A stretch of 64,000 bases of DNA from Oribacterium sinus (GCF_014202695.1 NZ_JACHHH010000001.1:230739-294738), one strand, 5' to 3'. Counted from the first letter of the stretch, positions 32,720 through 42,132 are shown. Translations and numbers: made by a program. Notes: a model not told the origin generated them from the sequence alone.

Positions 32720-33337
32720 ATGTTTTCAACGGTAATGATTGGTATAGCGGGAGGTTCCGGTTCAGGAAAATCCACCTTTACCAAGAGAATCAAAGAATGC
32801 TTTCCGGAGGAAGTGGCAGTTCTCTACCACGACAATTACTATAAGTCCAATGACGGAGTGCCCTTTGCCCTACGGCAAAAGGCCAATTATGACCATCCGG
32901 ATGCCTTTGAAACGGATCTTTTGATTAAGCATTTGAAGGCTTTGAGAAGGGGAGAAAGTATTTCCTCTCCCACCTATGATTTCAGTGCCCACAACAGAAC
33001 CGACCGGTACTTTGTTGTAGAACCGAAGAGAATTATTCTGGTGGAGGGGATTTTGGTGCTGGAGAATCCGGAGTTGCGCTCCCTTTTTGATATAAAGATT
33101 TATGTGGAAGCGGATGCGGACGAAAGAATTATTAGGCGAATTATTCGAGATGTGAAGGAAAGAGGTCGTCAGGTAGAGGATATTTCCGAACAGTATTTAA
33201 ACACGGTAAAGCCTATGCATTATCTTTATGTGGAGCCTACCAGAGCCAAGGCGGATATCGTGATGAATTCCGGAATGAATGATGTTGCCTTTGATCTGAT
33301 GAAGACAAAGATTGAAAGCTTATTGCAGAATGAGTAG
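32720..33337 (+). CDS. udk: Uridine kinase
   Basis: Phosphorylates uridine and cytidine in pyrimidine salvage. 205 residues, normal length. P-loop GIAGGSGSGKSTF near the start, then YHDNYYKS, the substrate-binding NYDHPDAFET, PTYDFSAHNR, the LVEGILVL Walker-B-like strand, and RIIRDVKERGR lid. Followed after 13 bases by thrC, with the ribosome site of thrC just after the udk stop. Confidence 0.95.
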   Translation: MFSTVMIGIAGGSGSGKSTFTKRIKECFPEEVAVLYHDNYYKSNDGVPFALRQKANYDHPDAFETDLLIKHLKALRRGESISSPTYDFSAHNRTDRYFVVEPKRIILVEGILVLENPELRSLFDIKIYVEADADERIIRRIIRDVKERGRQVEDISEQYLNTVKPMHYLYVEPTRAKADIVMNSGMNDVAFDLMKTKIESLLQNE

Positions 33338-33350
33338 TAAAGGAGAAAAT

Positions 33351-34826
33351 ATGGTTTATCAATCCACACGCGGAGGAGAAGAAAATGTAAGTCCTTCTTT
33401 AGCCATTGTGCAGGGACTGGCAAAGGACGGGGGACTTTTTGTACCGAAGGAAATGCCGAAGCTTCAGAAGTCTTTAGAAGACTATGCTGAGTTATCCTAT
33501 CAGGATCTGGCTTATGAAATCATGAAGCTTTATCTTACGGATTTTACGGAGGAGGAATTACGTTACTGCATTAATTCTGCCTATGATGATAAGTTTTCTA
33601 CAAAGGAAATTGCCCCTGTAGTAAAAAAGGGAGACAGCTACTATCTGGAGCTCTTCCACGGAAGAACCCTGGCCTTCAAGGATATGGCACTGTCCATTCT
33701 TCCTTACCTGATGAAGGTAAGCTGTAAAAAGAATCAGATTCAGGAGAAGATTGTGATTCTTACCGCCACCTCCGGAGATACCGGAAAGGCTGCCATGGAA
33801 GGCTTTTGCGATGTGGAGGGCTGTGAGATTATTGTCTTCTATCCGAAGGACGGAGTTTCTCCCTTCCAGGAGCGGCAGATGCGTGCCCAGAAGGGACAGA
33901 ACACCCATGTGGCGGCTATTCTTGGAAACTTTGATGATGCCCAGAGCGGAGTAAAGAAGATTTTCTCCGATAAAGCCTATCAGGAGAAGCTGCTGGATAA
34001 GGGCTATAGACTTTCTTCCGCTAACTCCATTAATATCGGTCGTCTGGTTCCCCAGATTGTTTACTATGTATATGCCTACTGTCGTTTGCTAAAAAGCGGA
34101 GAGCTGAAGGCCGGAGAGAGCTTGAACGTTTCCGTACCTACCGGAAATTTCGGAAATATTTTGGCGGCTTATTGTGCAAAGCGTATGGGACTTCCTTTAG
34201 GCAAGCTTCTCTGTGCTTCCAATGACAATAAGGTGTTAACCGACTTTTTCCGCACCGGAATTTACGATAAGAACCGTCCCTTCCATGTAACCACCTCCCC
34301 GTCTATGGATATTTTGATTTCCTCCAACCTGGAAAGACTCCTGTATTTTGCCGGAGAAAATGCCGAGGAATGCAAGAAGCTGATGGAAGAACTGAAGGAA
34401 AAAGGAAAATACCGGATCTCAGAGGCTATGGAGAAGGAGCTTAAGGACTTTTACAGTGGCTATGGAAAGGAAGCGGAGGGCAGTCAAAGCATTTTCCAGA
34501 CCTATAAGGAAACGGGCTATGTTCTGGATCCCCATACCGCAGTGGCTAAGGTGGTGGCTGATCACTATGCCTACGAGCAGGGAAGACGGGACAAATGCCT
34601 TGTTGTTTCCACCGCAAGTCCCTATAAATTTTCCCAGACTGTTTTAAAGGCTTTAAAGGAGCCTGTGCCAAAGGATGTATTTGAAGGAATCGAAGCTTTG
34701 GAAAAGCTCTGGAAGGAGCCTATCCCTGCCCCGGTAAAGGAAGTGGAGGAGGGAGAAATTCGCCACAGTACCGTATGTTCTGTAGAGGATATGGAGGCAA
34801 CGGTTTCTCATTTCTTGCTTTCCTAG
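33351..34826 (+). CDS. thrC: Threonine synthase
   Basis: PLP enzyme converting O-phosphohomoserine to threonine. ATG 33351 (491 aa, AGGAG at 33341-33345) is used; the frame also opens inside udk at 33312 but without a ribosome site. Seen: N-terminal YQSTRGGEENVS, the Schiff-base lysine in HGRTLAFKDMALSILPYL (Lys110), ILTATSGDTGKAAMEGF, and the phosphate-binding VSVPTGNFGNILAAYCAKRMG. This is the longer (type II, yeast/E. coli-like) ThrC. Confidence 0.95.
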   Translation: MVYQSTRGGEENVSPSLAIVQGLAKDGGLFVPKEMPKLQKSLEDYAELSYQDLAYEIMKLYLTDFTEEELRYCINSAYDDKFSTKEIAPVVKKGDSYYLELFHGRTLAFKDMALSILPYLMKVSCKKNQIQEKIVILTATSGDTGKAAMEGFCDVEGCEIIVFYPKDGVSPFQERQMRAQKGQNTHVAAILGNFDDAQSGVKKIFSDKAYQEKLLDKGYRLSSANSINIGRLVPQIVYYVYAYCRLLKSGELKAGESLNVSVPTGNFGNILAAYCAKRMGLPLGKLLCASNDNKVLTDFFRTGIYDKNRPFHVTTSPSMDILISSNLERLLYFAGENAEECKKLMEELKEKGKYRISEAMEKELKDFYSGYGKEAEGSQSIFQTYKETGYVLDPHTAVAKVVADHYAYEQGRRDKCLVVSTASPYKFSQTVLKALKEPVPKDVFEGIEALEKLWKEPIPAPVKEVEEGEIRHSTVCSVEDMEATVSHFLLS

Positions 34827-34910
34827 GCTTTAAAAATGTGTTACACTCTCCCCGTAGTTTAGGGTGAGATTTATGATAATGAATATTCTTTTCTAAAAAG
34901 GAGGATTAAT

Positions 34911-35777
34911 ATGTTAGTTAATGCAAAGGAAATGTTGGATAAAGCGCTGGCTTCCCATTACGCCGTTCCTCAGTTTAATATCAATAACCTGGAGTGGACA
35001 AAGTCCATTCTTCTGGCTTGCGAAGAGACCAAGTCTCCAGTAATCCTTGGTGTTTCCGAGGGTGCAGGAAAGTACATGACCGGTTTTGAAACAGTAGCCG
35101 CAATGGTTAAGGCTATGGACAAGAGCCTTGGCATTACCGTTCCGGTAGCTCTGCATTTGGATCACGGCTCCTATGACGGATGCTATTCCTGCATCAAGGC
35201 AGGATTTACTTCCATCATGTTCGACGGTTCTCATTTCAATATTGAGGAAAATGTTGAAAAGACCAAGGAATTGGTAGCGGCTGCCCATAAGGCAGGTCTT
35301 TCCATTGAGGCCGAGGTAGGTTCCATAGGTGGAGAAGAAGACGGTGTTGTAGGTATGGGAGAGTGTGCGGATCCTGCTGAATGTAAGAAGATTGCAGATT
35401 TAGGCATCGACTTCCTGGCTGCAGGAATCGGAAATATCCACGGTGTTTATCCCCCTGATTGGAAGGGACTTTCCTTCGATACTCTTGCTGCAATCAAGGA
35501 GCAGATCGGAGAGAAGATGCCATTGGTACTTCATGGCGGTTCCGGAATTCCTAAGGAGATGATTCAGAAGGCAATTTCTCTGGGTGTTGCAAAGATTAAT
35601 GTAAATACAGAGCTTCAGCTTGTATTTGCTGCAGCTACCAGAAAATATATTGAAGCAGGTTCCGATCAGAAGAGTAAGGGATTTGACCCGAGAAAGCTCT
35701 TAAAGCCGGGTGCAGATGCAATCATTGAAGAATGTAAGGCAAAGATTGAGTTATTCGGTTGCGCTAATAAAGCATAA
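34911..35777 (+). CDS. fba: Class II fructose-1,6-bisphosphate aldolase
   Basis: Zinc-dependent cleavage of fructose-1,6-bisphosphate in glycolysis. 288 residues. Seen: AVPQFNINNLEWTKSIL, the zinc-binding/catalytic VALHLDHGSYDGCYSCIKAGFTSIMFDGSH, the IEAEVGSIGGEEDGVVG loop, GNIHGVYP, and LVLHGGSGIPKEMIQKAI with the third zinc His. Strong AGGAGG. An imperfect hairpin CTCTCCC...GGGTGAG (about 34848-34867) and TATGATAAT (34872-34880) precede it, a plausible promoter region. It is far from the gap-pgk-tpiA set at 52 kb. Confidence 0.96.
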   Translation: MLVNAKEMLDKALASHYAVPQFNINNLEWTKSILLACEETKSPVILGVSEGAGKYMTGFETVAAMVKAMDKSLGITVPVALHLDHGSYDGCYSCIKAGFTSIMFDGSHFNIEENVEKTKELVAAAHKAGLSIEAEVGSIGGEEDGVVGMGECADPAECKKIADLGIDFLAAGIGNIHGVYPPDWKGLSFDTLAAIKEQIGEKMPLVLHGGSGIPKEMIQKAISLGVAKINVNTELQLVFAAATRKYIEAGSDQKSKGFDPRKLLKPGADAIIEECKAKIELFGCANKA

Positions 35778-35785
35778 GAGGAAGA

Positions 35786-35992
35786 AGGGGCTGTAAAAAA
35801 TCAAAATAGTTTTCTAAGCAATATAGGTCTAAATTTGGGGCACGCTCTCGCTAGCTTCGCCACGTAGCGGATACTAAGCGAAAAACTTCGATTCTCTTGT
35901 TTTTCGCAAGTACCGACGGGCTCAGACTACCCCTCATTTAGACCTATATTGCCGAAAATCTATTTATTATTTTGATTTTTACAGTCCCTTTT
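35786..35992. repeat. 135-bp palindromic element inside an intrinsic terminator loop (copy 1)
   Basis: The outer stem is GGGCTGTAAAAAATCAAAATA (35788 onward) pairing with TATTTTGATTTTTACAGTCCC near 35965-35989 followed by TTTT, i.e. the fba terminator. Inside lies the element 35818-35952: ends GCAATATAGGTCTA/TAGACCTATATTGC, then GGGGCACGCTCTCGCTAGC, CCACGTAGCGGATACTAAGCG, a GTTTTTCGC stem, CAAGTACCGACGGGCTCAGAC, CCCC. Almost identical to the copy at 52041-52175 and in the same orientation. Confidence 0.9.
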
Positions 35993-36041
35993 GCATTTAA
36001 AAAGAGGAATCGTTTGGTAAAGCAATCAGTAAAGGAGTAAT

Positions 36042-38162
36042 ATGCGGACTGGAAACGGGATAGAGAATTTTTCCAAAAATGTATTTCATGACGGTGTAAT
36101 GCGGGAGCGTTTACCGAAAAATGTTTACCAGAAGCTGAAGAAAAGTATGCAGGAGGGCTATGCTTTAAGTCCCGACTTGGCAGATGCGGTGGCCCAGGGA
36201 ATGAAGGAATGGGCCATTGAGCAGGGAGCAACTCATTATACTCACTGGTTCCAGCCCTTATCCGGTATTACCGCGGAAAAACATGAGGCCTTTTTGAGCC
36301 CTGTGGGAGAAGGAAAGGTGATGCTGGAATTTTCCGGAAAAGAGCTGGTGCGTTCCGAGGCGGATGCCTCTTCCTTTCCCTCTGGCGGTTTAAGAGCTAC
36401 CTTCGAAGCCAGAGGCTACACGGTTTGGGATTGTACCAGTCCTGCTTTCCTGAGAAAGGACGGAGAGACCACAACCCTCTGCATTCCTACAGCCTTTTGC
36501 TCCTATACCGGAGAAGCACTGGATAAAAAGACTCCCCTTCTTCGTTCCATGGAGGCGATTAATCGGGAGGCTTTACGACTCCTCCGTCTTTTTGGAAATC
36601 AGAGCAGCCGTTCCGTTAAGGCGACTGTTGGTGCAGAGCAGGAGTATTTCCTGGTAGACCGGGAAAAATACCTTAGAAGAAAAGATCTGGTTTATACCGG
36701 AAGAACTCTTTTCGGCAGAATGCCGGCAAAGGGCCAGGAGCTGGATGACCATTATTACGGAGTCATTCGGAAGAGAATTGCCGCCTTTATGGGGGATATG
36801 GATCAGGAGCTTTGGGCTTTAGGGGTTCCTGTAAAGACCGAGCACAATGAGGTGGCTCCTGCCCAGCATGAGATGGCGCCCATGTTTGAGGAAGCCAATT
36901 TAGCGGTGGATCACAATCAGCTGGTGATGGAAAATCTAAAGAAGGTGGCTTCCCGGCATGGTTTGGAGTGCCTTCTTCATGAAAAGCCCTTCGAAGGCAT
37001 TAACGGTTCCGGAAAGCATAACAACTGGTCCTTGTCCACCGATGACGGCATCAATCTGATGAATCCGGGAGAAACACCCCATGAAAATGTGCAGTTCCTT
37101 CTGGTTTTGGCCTGCGTTTTAGCTGCTGTGGATAACCATGCGGACTTACTGAGGATGTCTGCGGCCAATGTGGGAAATGACCATAGACTTGGGGCGGATG
37201 AGGCACCTCCCGCCATTATTTCCTGCTTTTTGGGTAGTCAACTGGAAGAGGTGGTAGCCCAGCTCATCGGAACAGGCTATGCAACAAAATCCACAAAGGG
37301 AGAGCATATCAATACCGGTGTACGTTCCCTTCCGGATGTGGCAAGAGATGATACGGACAGAAACAGAACCTCGCCCTTTGCCTTTACCGGAAACAAGTTT
37401 GAGTTTCGTATGGTGGGTTCATCCGATTCCATTGCCGGTGCCAACATTATCCTGAACACCATTACAGCGGAGCAGTTTAAGCTGGCAGCGGATTTTCTGG
37501 AACAGCAGGAAGACTTTGAAACGGCGGTACATGATTATCTGAAGAAGCTCTTAAGAGAGCATGAGCGGATTATTTTCAATGGTAACGGCTACGGAAAGGA
37601 ATGGGTAGAGGAGGCGAAGAGACGAGGCCTTCCCAATCATCCATCTATGGTGGATGCCATCTCCGCCTTGACCACGAAGAAGTCCATTGATTTATTCTCC
37701 TCCTTCGGCATCTATACGGAGACAGAGCTTAGAAGCCGGGAGCTGGTGGAGTACGAACATTACAGTAAGGTGATTTCCATTGAGGGAAGAGCCATGGTGA
37801 ATATTTCCGGAAAACAGATTATTCCGGCAGCGATTCGCTTCGTACAAAACTTGGCTGAATCTTTAAATGCCGTTAAGGCTGCTTCTCCGAAGGCCAGCAC
37901 CTATGCCCAGGAAAAGCTGCTAAACCGGGCCTCTCAGTATTTGGAGGATATGGAAAAGGCCAGAGAAAAGCTTTTGCAGCATTTGGAAGAGGCTGCAGAG
38001 CTTTCGGAGGAAAAGGAAAAAGCCTTTTTCTTCCATAAGGTGATTACCAAGGATATGGCGGAGTTGCGAGAGCCGGCAGATTTACTGGAGACCATCATGG
38101 ACAAGAGCCTATGGCCTTTCCCAAGCTATGGAGACCTTTTATACGAAGTTTCCGAGATTTAA
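36042..38162 (+). CDS. glnN: Glutamine synthetase type III
   Basis: ATP-dependent ammonia assimilation into glutamine. The 706-residue length and N-terminal region (NVFHDGVMRERLPKNVYQKL) are those of the GSIII family typical of Bacteroides and Lachnospiraceae. Seen: WFQPLSGITAEKHEAF, SEADASSFPSGGLRATFEARGYT, VGAEQEYFLVD (metal-binding Glu), KTEHNEVAPAQHEMAPMFEEAN, NGSGKHNNWSLS, FRMVGSSDS and NTITAEQFKLAADFL. AAGGAG ribosome site. The 3' flank has only the right half of the local terminator type (ATTTTGATTTTGACAGCCCTTT near 38191). Confidence 0.95.
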   Translation: MRTGNGIENFSKNVFHDGVMRERLPKNVYQKLKKSMQEGYALSPDLADAVAQGMKEWAIEQGATHYTHWFQPLSGITAEKHEAFLSPVGEGKVMLEFSGKELVRSEADASSFPSGGLRATFEARGYTVWDCTSPAFLRKDGETTTLCIPTAFCSYTGEALDKKTPLLRSMEAINREALRLLRLFGNQSSRSVKATVGAEQEYFLVDREKYLRRKDLVYTGRTLFGRMPAKGQELDDHYYGVIRKRIAAFMGDMDQELWALGVPVKTEHNEVAPAQHEMAPMFEEANLAVDHNQLVMENLKKVASRHGLECLLHEKPFEGINGSGKHNNWSLSTDDGINLMNPGETPHENVQFLLVLACVLAAVDNHADLLRMSAANVGNDHRLGADEAPPAIISCFLGSQLEEVVAQLIGTGYATKSTKGEHINTGVRSLPDVARDDTDRNRTSPFAFTGNKFEFRMVGSSDSIAGANIILNTITAEQFKLAADFLEQQEDFETAVHDYLKKLLREHERIIFNGNGYGKEWVEEAKRRGLPNHPSMVDAISALTTKKSIDLFSSFGIYTETELRSRELVEYEHYSKVISIEGRAMVNISGKQIIPAAIRFVQNLAESLNAVKAASPKASTYAQEKLLNRASQYLEDMEKAREKLLQHLEEAAELSEEKEKAFFFHKVITKDMAELREPADLLETIMDKSLWPFPSYGDLLYEVSEI

Positions 38163-38346
38163 GAATCAGACCGATCTTGCTAAACAAATCATTTTGATTT
38201 TGACAGCCCTTTGTGAATAAAAATAAATTTCAATAAATCGTAAAGTAGTACAGGAGAAAATTTTCTTTTTTTCTATTATAATGTTCATAATATGACGATA
38301 TATAATTATAATGAACGTTACTGCCTGGCATAGAAGAGGAGAAAAA

Positions 38347-40191
38347 ATGAATTCCTGTACTATTTTATTGCGAAATATGATGGAGCATCCGGAGTACAGC
38401 CAAAGACAATGGGCTGAGGAAACAGGGATGTCCCTGGGAAAGGTGAATCAGTGCATCAAGCACTGGGAAGAAGAGGGCTATCTGGAAAAACAGGAAAGCA
38501 AGGGAGAAAAGCGGAACCTGACGGAAAAAGGAAAGGCCTTTTTACAGGAACACAAGGTGGATGCGGCACTGATTTTGGCCGCAGGCTTCGGCTCCCGCTT
38601 CGTTCCCCTAACCTATGAATGTCCCAAGGGATTGCTGGAGGTTTTTGGGGAAAGAATGATTGAGCGACAGATTAAGCAGCTTCATGAGGTAGGGATTAAG
38701 GATATCACCATCGTGGTAGGATATTTGAAGGAGAAGTTTGACTACCTTGTAGATGCTTATGGCGTGAAGCTTTTATATAATCCGGAGTACTCTACGAAGA
38801 ATACCATCGGAACCCTGTATCATGCCCGAAAGGCGGTGGAGGGGAAAAACTTTTATATTCTTTCTTCCGACAACTGGATGCGGGAAAATATGTATCACAG
38901 CATTGAGCCCCTATCCTGGTATGCTGCCAGCTACATGGCAGGAGAGACTAAGGAGTGGGTTTTAGACTGCGGAAAGGACGGACAGATTAAAAGAGTGGAG
39001 GTAGGCGGAGAAGATGCCTACTGTATGTACGGTCCGGTGTTCCTGAAGAAGGAATTTTTCGCGGCTCTTCGGCCCTTTATAGAGGAATACTACCATAGAC
39101 CGGGAACGGAAGATTTTTACTGGGAGGATGTGCTCCGTTTAGAGTTAAAGCATTTGCCCCCAATCTATCGAAATGAGCAAAAGGACGGACAGATTTATGA
39201 ATTTGAAAATTTAGAAGAGCTGCGTCTTTTTGATGAAAAGTACAATGACCATTCCGGTTCGGAAGCTATGGAGCTGATTTCTTCGGTTTTTCGGATTCCG
39301 GAGCGGGATATTGTAAAGCTTCGTTGCTTAAAGGCGGGAATGACCAATAAATCCTTCCTGTTCAGTATCCATGAGGAAAGTGAAAATAAAGACTATGCCG
39401 GAAAGGATTTCATTTGCCGAATCCCCGGAGTGGGCACCGGCAAGCTGATTAACAGAAGAGAAGAAGAGGAAATTTACAGCATTGTAAAGGATCTGGAGAT
39501 TACAGAGGAGCTTCTGTACTTTAATCCGGAAAACGGCTATAAGATTTCCCGCTACTATGAGGAAGCCAGAAATGCAGACTTTTCCAAACAAGAGGAAAGA
39601 AGAGCCTGTATGAAGCTTTTATTAAAGCTGCACGAAGGAAAAAAAGAGGTGAATCACGCCTTTTCCCTGGGAGAAAAAATCCAATATTACGAAGATATCT
39701 GCCTGGAAGGAGGAGGAGAAATCCCCTATCAGGACTATGGAAAAATCAAAGAAGGAATGAAAAGGATGCTTCAGTTTACGGAAGGAACGAACCCACCCCT
39801 TTGCCTTTGTCATATCGATGCGGTGCAGGATAATTTTATCTTCACAAAAGAAGGCGTGAAGATGATTGACTGGGAGTACGCAGGCATGGCAGATCCCTTG
39901 CTGGATATCGCCATGGGAGCAATCTACTCCTATATGGATTTTGAAGAAGCAAAGCAATTTTTAAAAGATTATCTGCAGGTGGCGAAGGCGGAAGGAGAAG
40001 AAAAACCGCTGATTCTGAGCAGAAGAACAGAAGCGGATTTGGAAAAACTACTGATTGCCTATATGGGATTATCAGGACTGTTATGGAGCCTGTGGTGTGC
40101 TTATAAGATGAGAAAAGGACAAGAATTTGGAGAATACAGTCTGAAAATGCTTAGATACTTCAAGGATGCCAAGAAGATTTTGGGAATTTAG
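38347..40191 (+). CDS. Fusion: winged helix + LicC-like nucleotidyltransferase + LicA-like choline kinase
   Basis: 614 residues from ATG 38347 (GAGGAG about 6 bases upstream; the in-frame ATG 38311 lacks a site). Order: winged-helix DNA-binding-like domain (about 1-72; RQWAEETGMSLGKVNQCIKHWEEEGYL), nucleotidyltransferase (about 75-310; ALILAAGFGSRFVPLTYECPKGLLEVFGE, ILSSDNWM) as in CTP:phosphocholine cytidylyltransferase, then choline/ethanolamine kinase (about 320-614; KAGMTNKSFLF, catalytic CHIDAVQDNFIF, then MIDWEYAGMADPLLDIA). One protein can thus phosphorylate choline and make CDP-choline. The winged helix may be regulatory or structural. No licD transferase was recognised in the window. 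Confidence 0.88.
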   Translation: MNSCTILLRNMMEHPEYSQRQWAEETGMSLGKVNQCIKHWEEEGYLEKQESKGEKRNLTEKGKAFLQEHKVDAALILAAGFGSRFVPLTYECPKGLLEVFGERMIERQIKQLHEVGIKDITIVVGYLKEKFDYLVDAYGVKLLYNPEYSTKNTIGTLYHARKAVEGKNFYILSSDNWMRENMYHSIEPLSWYAASYMAGETKEWVLDCGKDGQIKRVEVGGEDAYCMYGPVFLKKEFFAALRPFIEEYYHRPGTEDFYWEDVLRLELKHLPPIYRNEQKDGQIYEFENLEELRLFDEKYNDHSGSEAMELISSVFRIPERDIVKLRCLKAGMTNKSFLFSIHEESENKDYAGKDFICRIPGVGTGKLINRREEEEIYSIVKDLEITEELLYFNPENGYKISRYYEEARNADFSKQEERRACMKLLLKLHEGKKEVNHAFSLGEKIQYYEDICLEGGGEIPYQDYGKIKEGMKRMLQFTEGTNPPLCLCHIDAVQDNFIFTKEGVKMIDWEYAGMADPLLDIAMGAIYSYMDFEEAKQFLKDYLQVAKAEGEEKPLILSRRTEADLEKLLIAYMGLSGLLWSLWCAYKMRKGQEFGEYSLKMLRYFKDAKKILGI

Positions 40192-40670
40192 AACCGGAAT
40201 CGTTTTTAGATTTGAAAGCCATGAAGCTAGACTTGGCAATAAAGTATAATCTCAAAAGTAGCCATTCAGTCATTAGCTCAAAAGTCTTAACTCAGCCATA
40301 AGCCTAAAAGTGGCGAAGCCACTTTTATAAAAAGCAGCCGATGCAGATTTTTGCTCATAAGCTAGCTTATGGACAAAAATCCGTATCGGTTGCTTTAGCA
40401 TTCCTACGGAATGCGTAGGCTTATGGCGTGCAGCCCGAATGCGTAGGCTTATTATGGCGTACAGCCAACGCAGGCTTAAACGTATATAATTCATGAGTTT
40501 ATAAGCTGCACAGGCTCAAAAGAGTACTGCCTACTCATTCTTATAACGCCTATCCAAATCGCCGATAAGAATAAGAACAATTCTTTATACTATTTTCACT
40601 TTTATTCTCCATAAAATAGTATAAAATAATTCTATTGCTAAAAAAATATCAAAATTCAAGGAGGAATCCC
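40192..40670. repeat. Gene-free gap with nested palindromes (40296-40426)
   Basis: No gene. An outer inverted repeat CCATAAGCCTA (40296-40306) / TAGGCTTATGG (40416-40426) encloses the 9-bp-stem hairpin AAAAGTGGC-GAA-GCCACTTTT (40306-40326), then a middle arm pair AAGCAGCCGAT.../...ATCGGTTGCTT (about 40332-40394), and at the centre the perfect 16-bp palindrome CATAAGCTAGCTTATG (40356-40371). The sequence differs from the 135-bp family but has the same stem-within-stem build. It probably includes the terminator of the LicC-LicA gene. Confidence 0.75.
40585..40626 (+). promoter_or_regulatory. 13-bp perfect inverted repeat upstream of the NADH oxidase gene
   Basis: TTTATACTATTTT (40585-40597) and AAAATAGTATAAA (40614-40626) separated by 16 bases, ending 45 bases before the start codon. 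It could be an operator spanning the promoter (TATACT lies in the left arm) or a leader hairpin. It does not match the Rex consensus as I know it. Confidence 0.55.
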
Positions 40671-42029
40671 ATGGCAAAAACAATACTAGTAGGAGCTAAC
40701 CACGCAGGAACAGCCTGCGCAAACACCATTTTGTCTTATCCCAATCAGGAGCTTACCATTTATGACCAGAACAGCAACATTTCCTTTTTAGGATGTGGAA
40801 TGGCACTCTGGATCGGAGAACAGATTCATTCCGGAGACGGCCTGTTCTATGCAAAGCCACAGGACTTTCTGACAAAGGGAGCCAAGGTAAATATGGAGTC
40901 TCAGGTACTTTCCGTGGATTATGACAAGAAGACCGTTAAGGTACAGCTTAAAGACGGACAGGTGATTGAAGATCACTACGACAATTTGGTTTTTGCTACA
41001 GGATCCATCCCCAACAGAATCCCGGTAAAAGGCTTTGATTTAGAAAATGTACAGATGGTAAAGCTTTACCAGAACGCTGCGGAGGTTATTGAAAAGCTGA
41101 AGAATAAGGGCGAATTCAAGAAGGTATGTGTTCTTGGAGGAGGCTATATCGGTGTGGAGCTTGCGGAAGCCTTCCAGCGTCTTGGCTTGGAAGTAACCTT
41201 AATCGATATGGTGGATCGTATTCTTGCAGGATATTTTGATGCTCCCTTCTCCGATGAGTTGAAGAACAGAATGGAAGAGCACTGCATTAAGCTTGCTTTG
41301 GGTGAGAAGGTAGAAGAGTTCTTAGGAGAGGGTAAGGTATCCGGCGTTAAGACCGATAAGGGTGTATATGATGCGGATATGGTAATCTGTGCAGTGGGCT
41401 TCAGACCCAATGCAAGCCTGGGAGCGGACCACTTAAAGTTGTATCAAAACGGTGCTTACCTGGTAAACAGAAAGCAGCAGACCAGCGATCCTTCCGTTTA
41501 TGCCATCGGAGACTGTGCAAGCCTTTATGACAATGCAAGAGGCAGAGAAAACTATATCGCCTTGGCGACCAATGCGGTACGTTCCGGCGTTGTGGCAGGC
41601 CATAACATCTGCGGAACTCCTGTAGAAAGCTTAGGCGTTCAGGGCTCCAGTGCTTTAGGAATCTACGGCTACAAGCTGGCATGTACTGGACTTTCCTTAG
41701 CAGCGGCGGAGAGAGAAGGCATGGACGTATCCTACGAGGATTACGAGGATACCCAGTTCCCTGCCTTTATGGAAGTGGAGAATCCGAAGGTGAAGATTCG
41801 TATTGTTTACAAGAAGGAGGATAAAAAGATTGTGGGCTGCCAGTTAGGCTCCAGCTACGATGCAACTGCCATCATTCATTTCTTCTCTCTGGCTATTCAG
41901 AAGGGCCTGACCATGCCGGAGCTTCCTTTGGTGGATCTTTTCTTTATGCCTCACTTCAATCAGCCCTATAACTATGTCACCAGAACAGGATTGAACTGGC
42001 TGAATAAGGAATTAGGCTTAAAGGGCTAA
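40671..42029 (+). CDS. nox: NADH oxidase (FAD-dependent, CoA-disulfide reductase family)
   Basis: Probable water-forming NADH oxidase, oxygen defence and NAD+ regeneration in an anaerobe. ATG 40671 (452 aa, AAGGAGG 6 bases upstream). Seen: N-terminal FAD-binding VGANHAGTACANTILSY, the redox cysteine in SFLGCGMALWIG (about residue 42), FATGSIPNRIPVKG, NAD-binding VCVLGGGYIGVELAEAFQRLG, the second FAD motif VYAIGDCASLYDNARG, and the C-terminal dimer domain (FFSLAIQKGLTMPELPLVDLFFMPHFNQPYN region, active-site contributors). NADH peroxidase and CoA-disulfide reductase share this fold, so the exact reaction is not settled by sequence. Confidence 0.9.
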   Translation: MAKTILVGANHAGTACANTILSYPNQELTIYDQNSNISFLGCGMALWIGEQIHSGDGLFYAKPQDFLTKGAKVNMESQVLSVDYDKKTVKVQLKDGQVIEDHYDNLVFATGSIPNRIPVKGFDLENVQMVKLYQNAAEVIEKLKNKGEFKKVCVLGGGYIGVELAEAFQRLGLEVTLIDMVDRILAGYFDAPFSDELKNRMEEHCIKLALGEKVEEFLGEGKVSGVKTDKGVYDADMVICAVGFRPNASLGADHLKLYQNGAYLVNRKQQTSDPSVYAIGDCASLYDNARGRENYIALATNAVRSGVVAGHNICGTPVESLGVQGSSALGIYGYKLACTGLSLAAAEREGMDVSYEDYEDTQFPAFMEVENPKVKIRIVYKKEDKKIVGCQLGSSYDATAIIHFFSLAIQKGLTMPELPLVDLFFMPHFNQPYNYVTRTGLNWLNKELGLKG

Positions 42030-42132
42030 GAAACATCCTTAAAAACGGAAAAAATTCTTATAATTGTTAAGGAAAAGTAAGAGCTTAGTATAGAAATTTG
42101 AAAGCTTGCTATGCTATAGTTTAGAAAAGACG

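Noticed and set aside
35818..35952. CRISPR repeat or tRNA-like structure
   Set aside because: Single palindromes at dispersed sites without spacers; no acceptor stem/CCA or T-loop signature.
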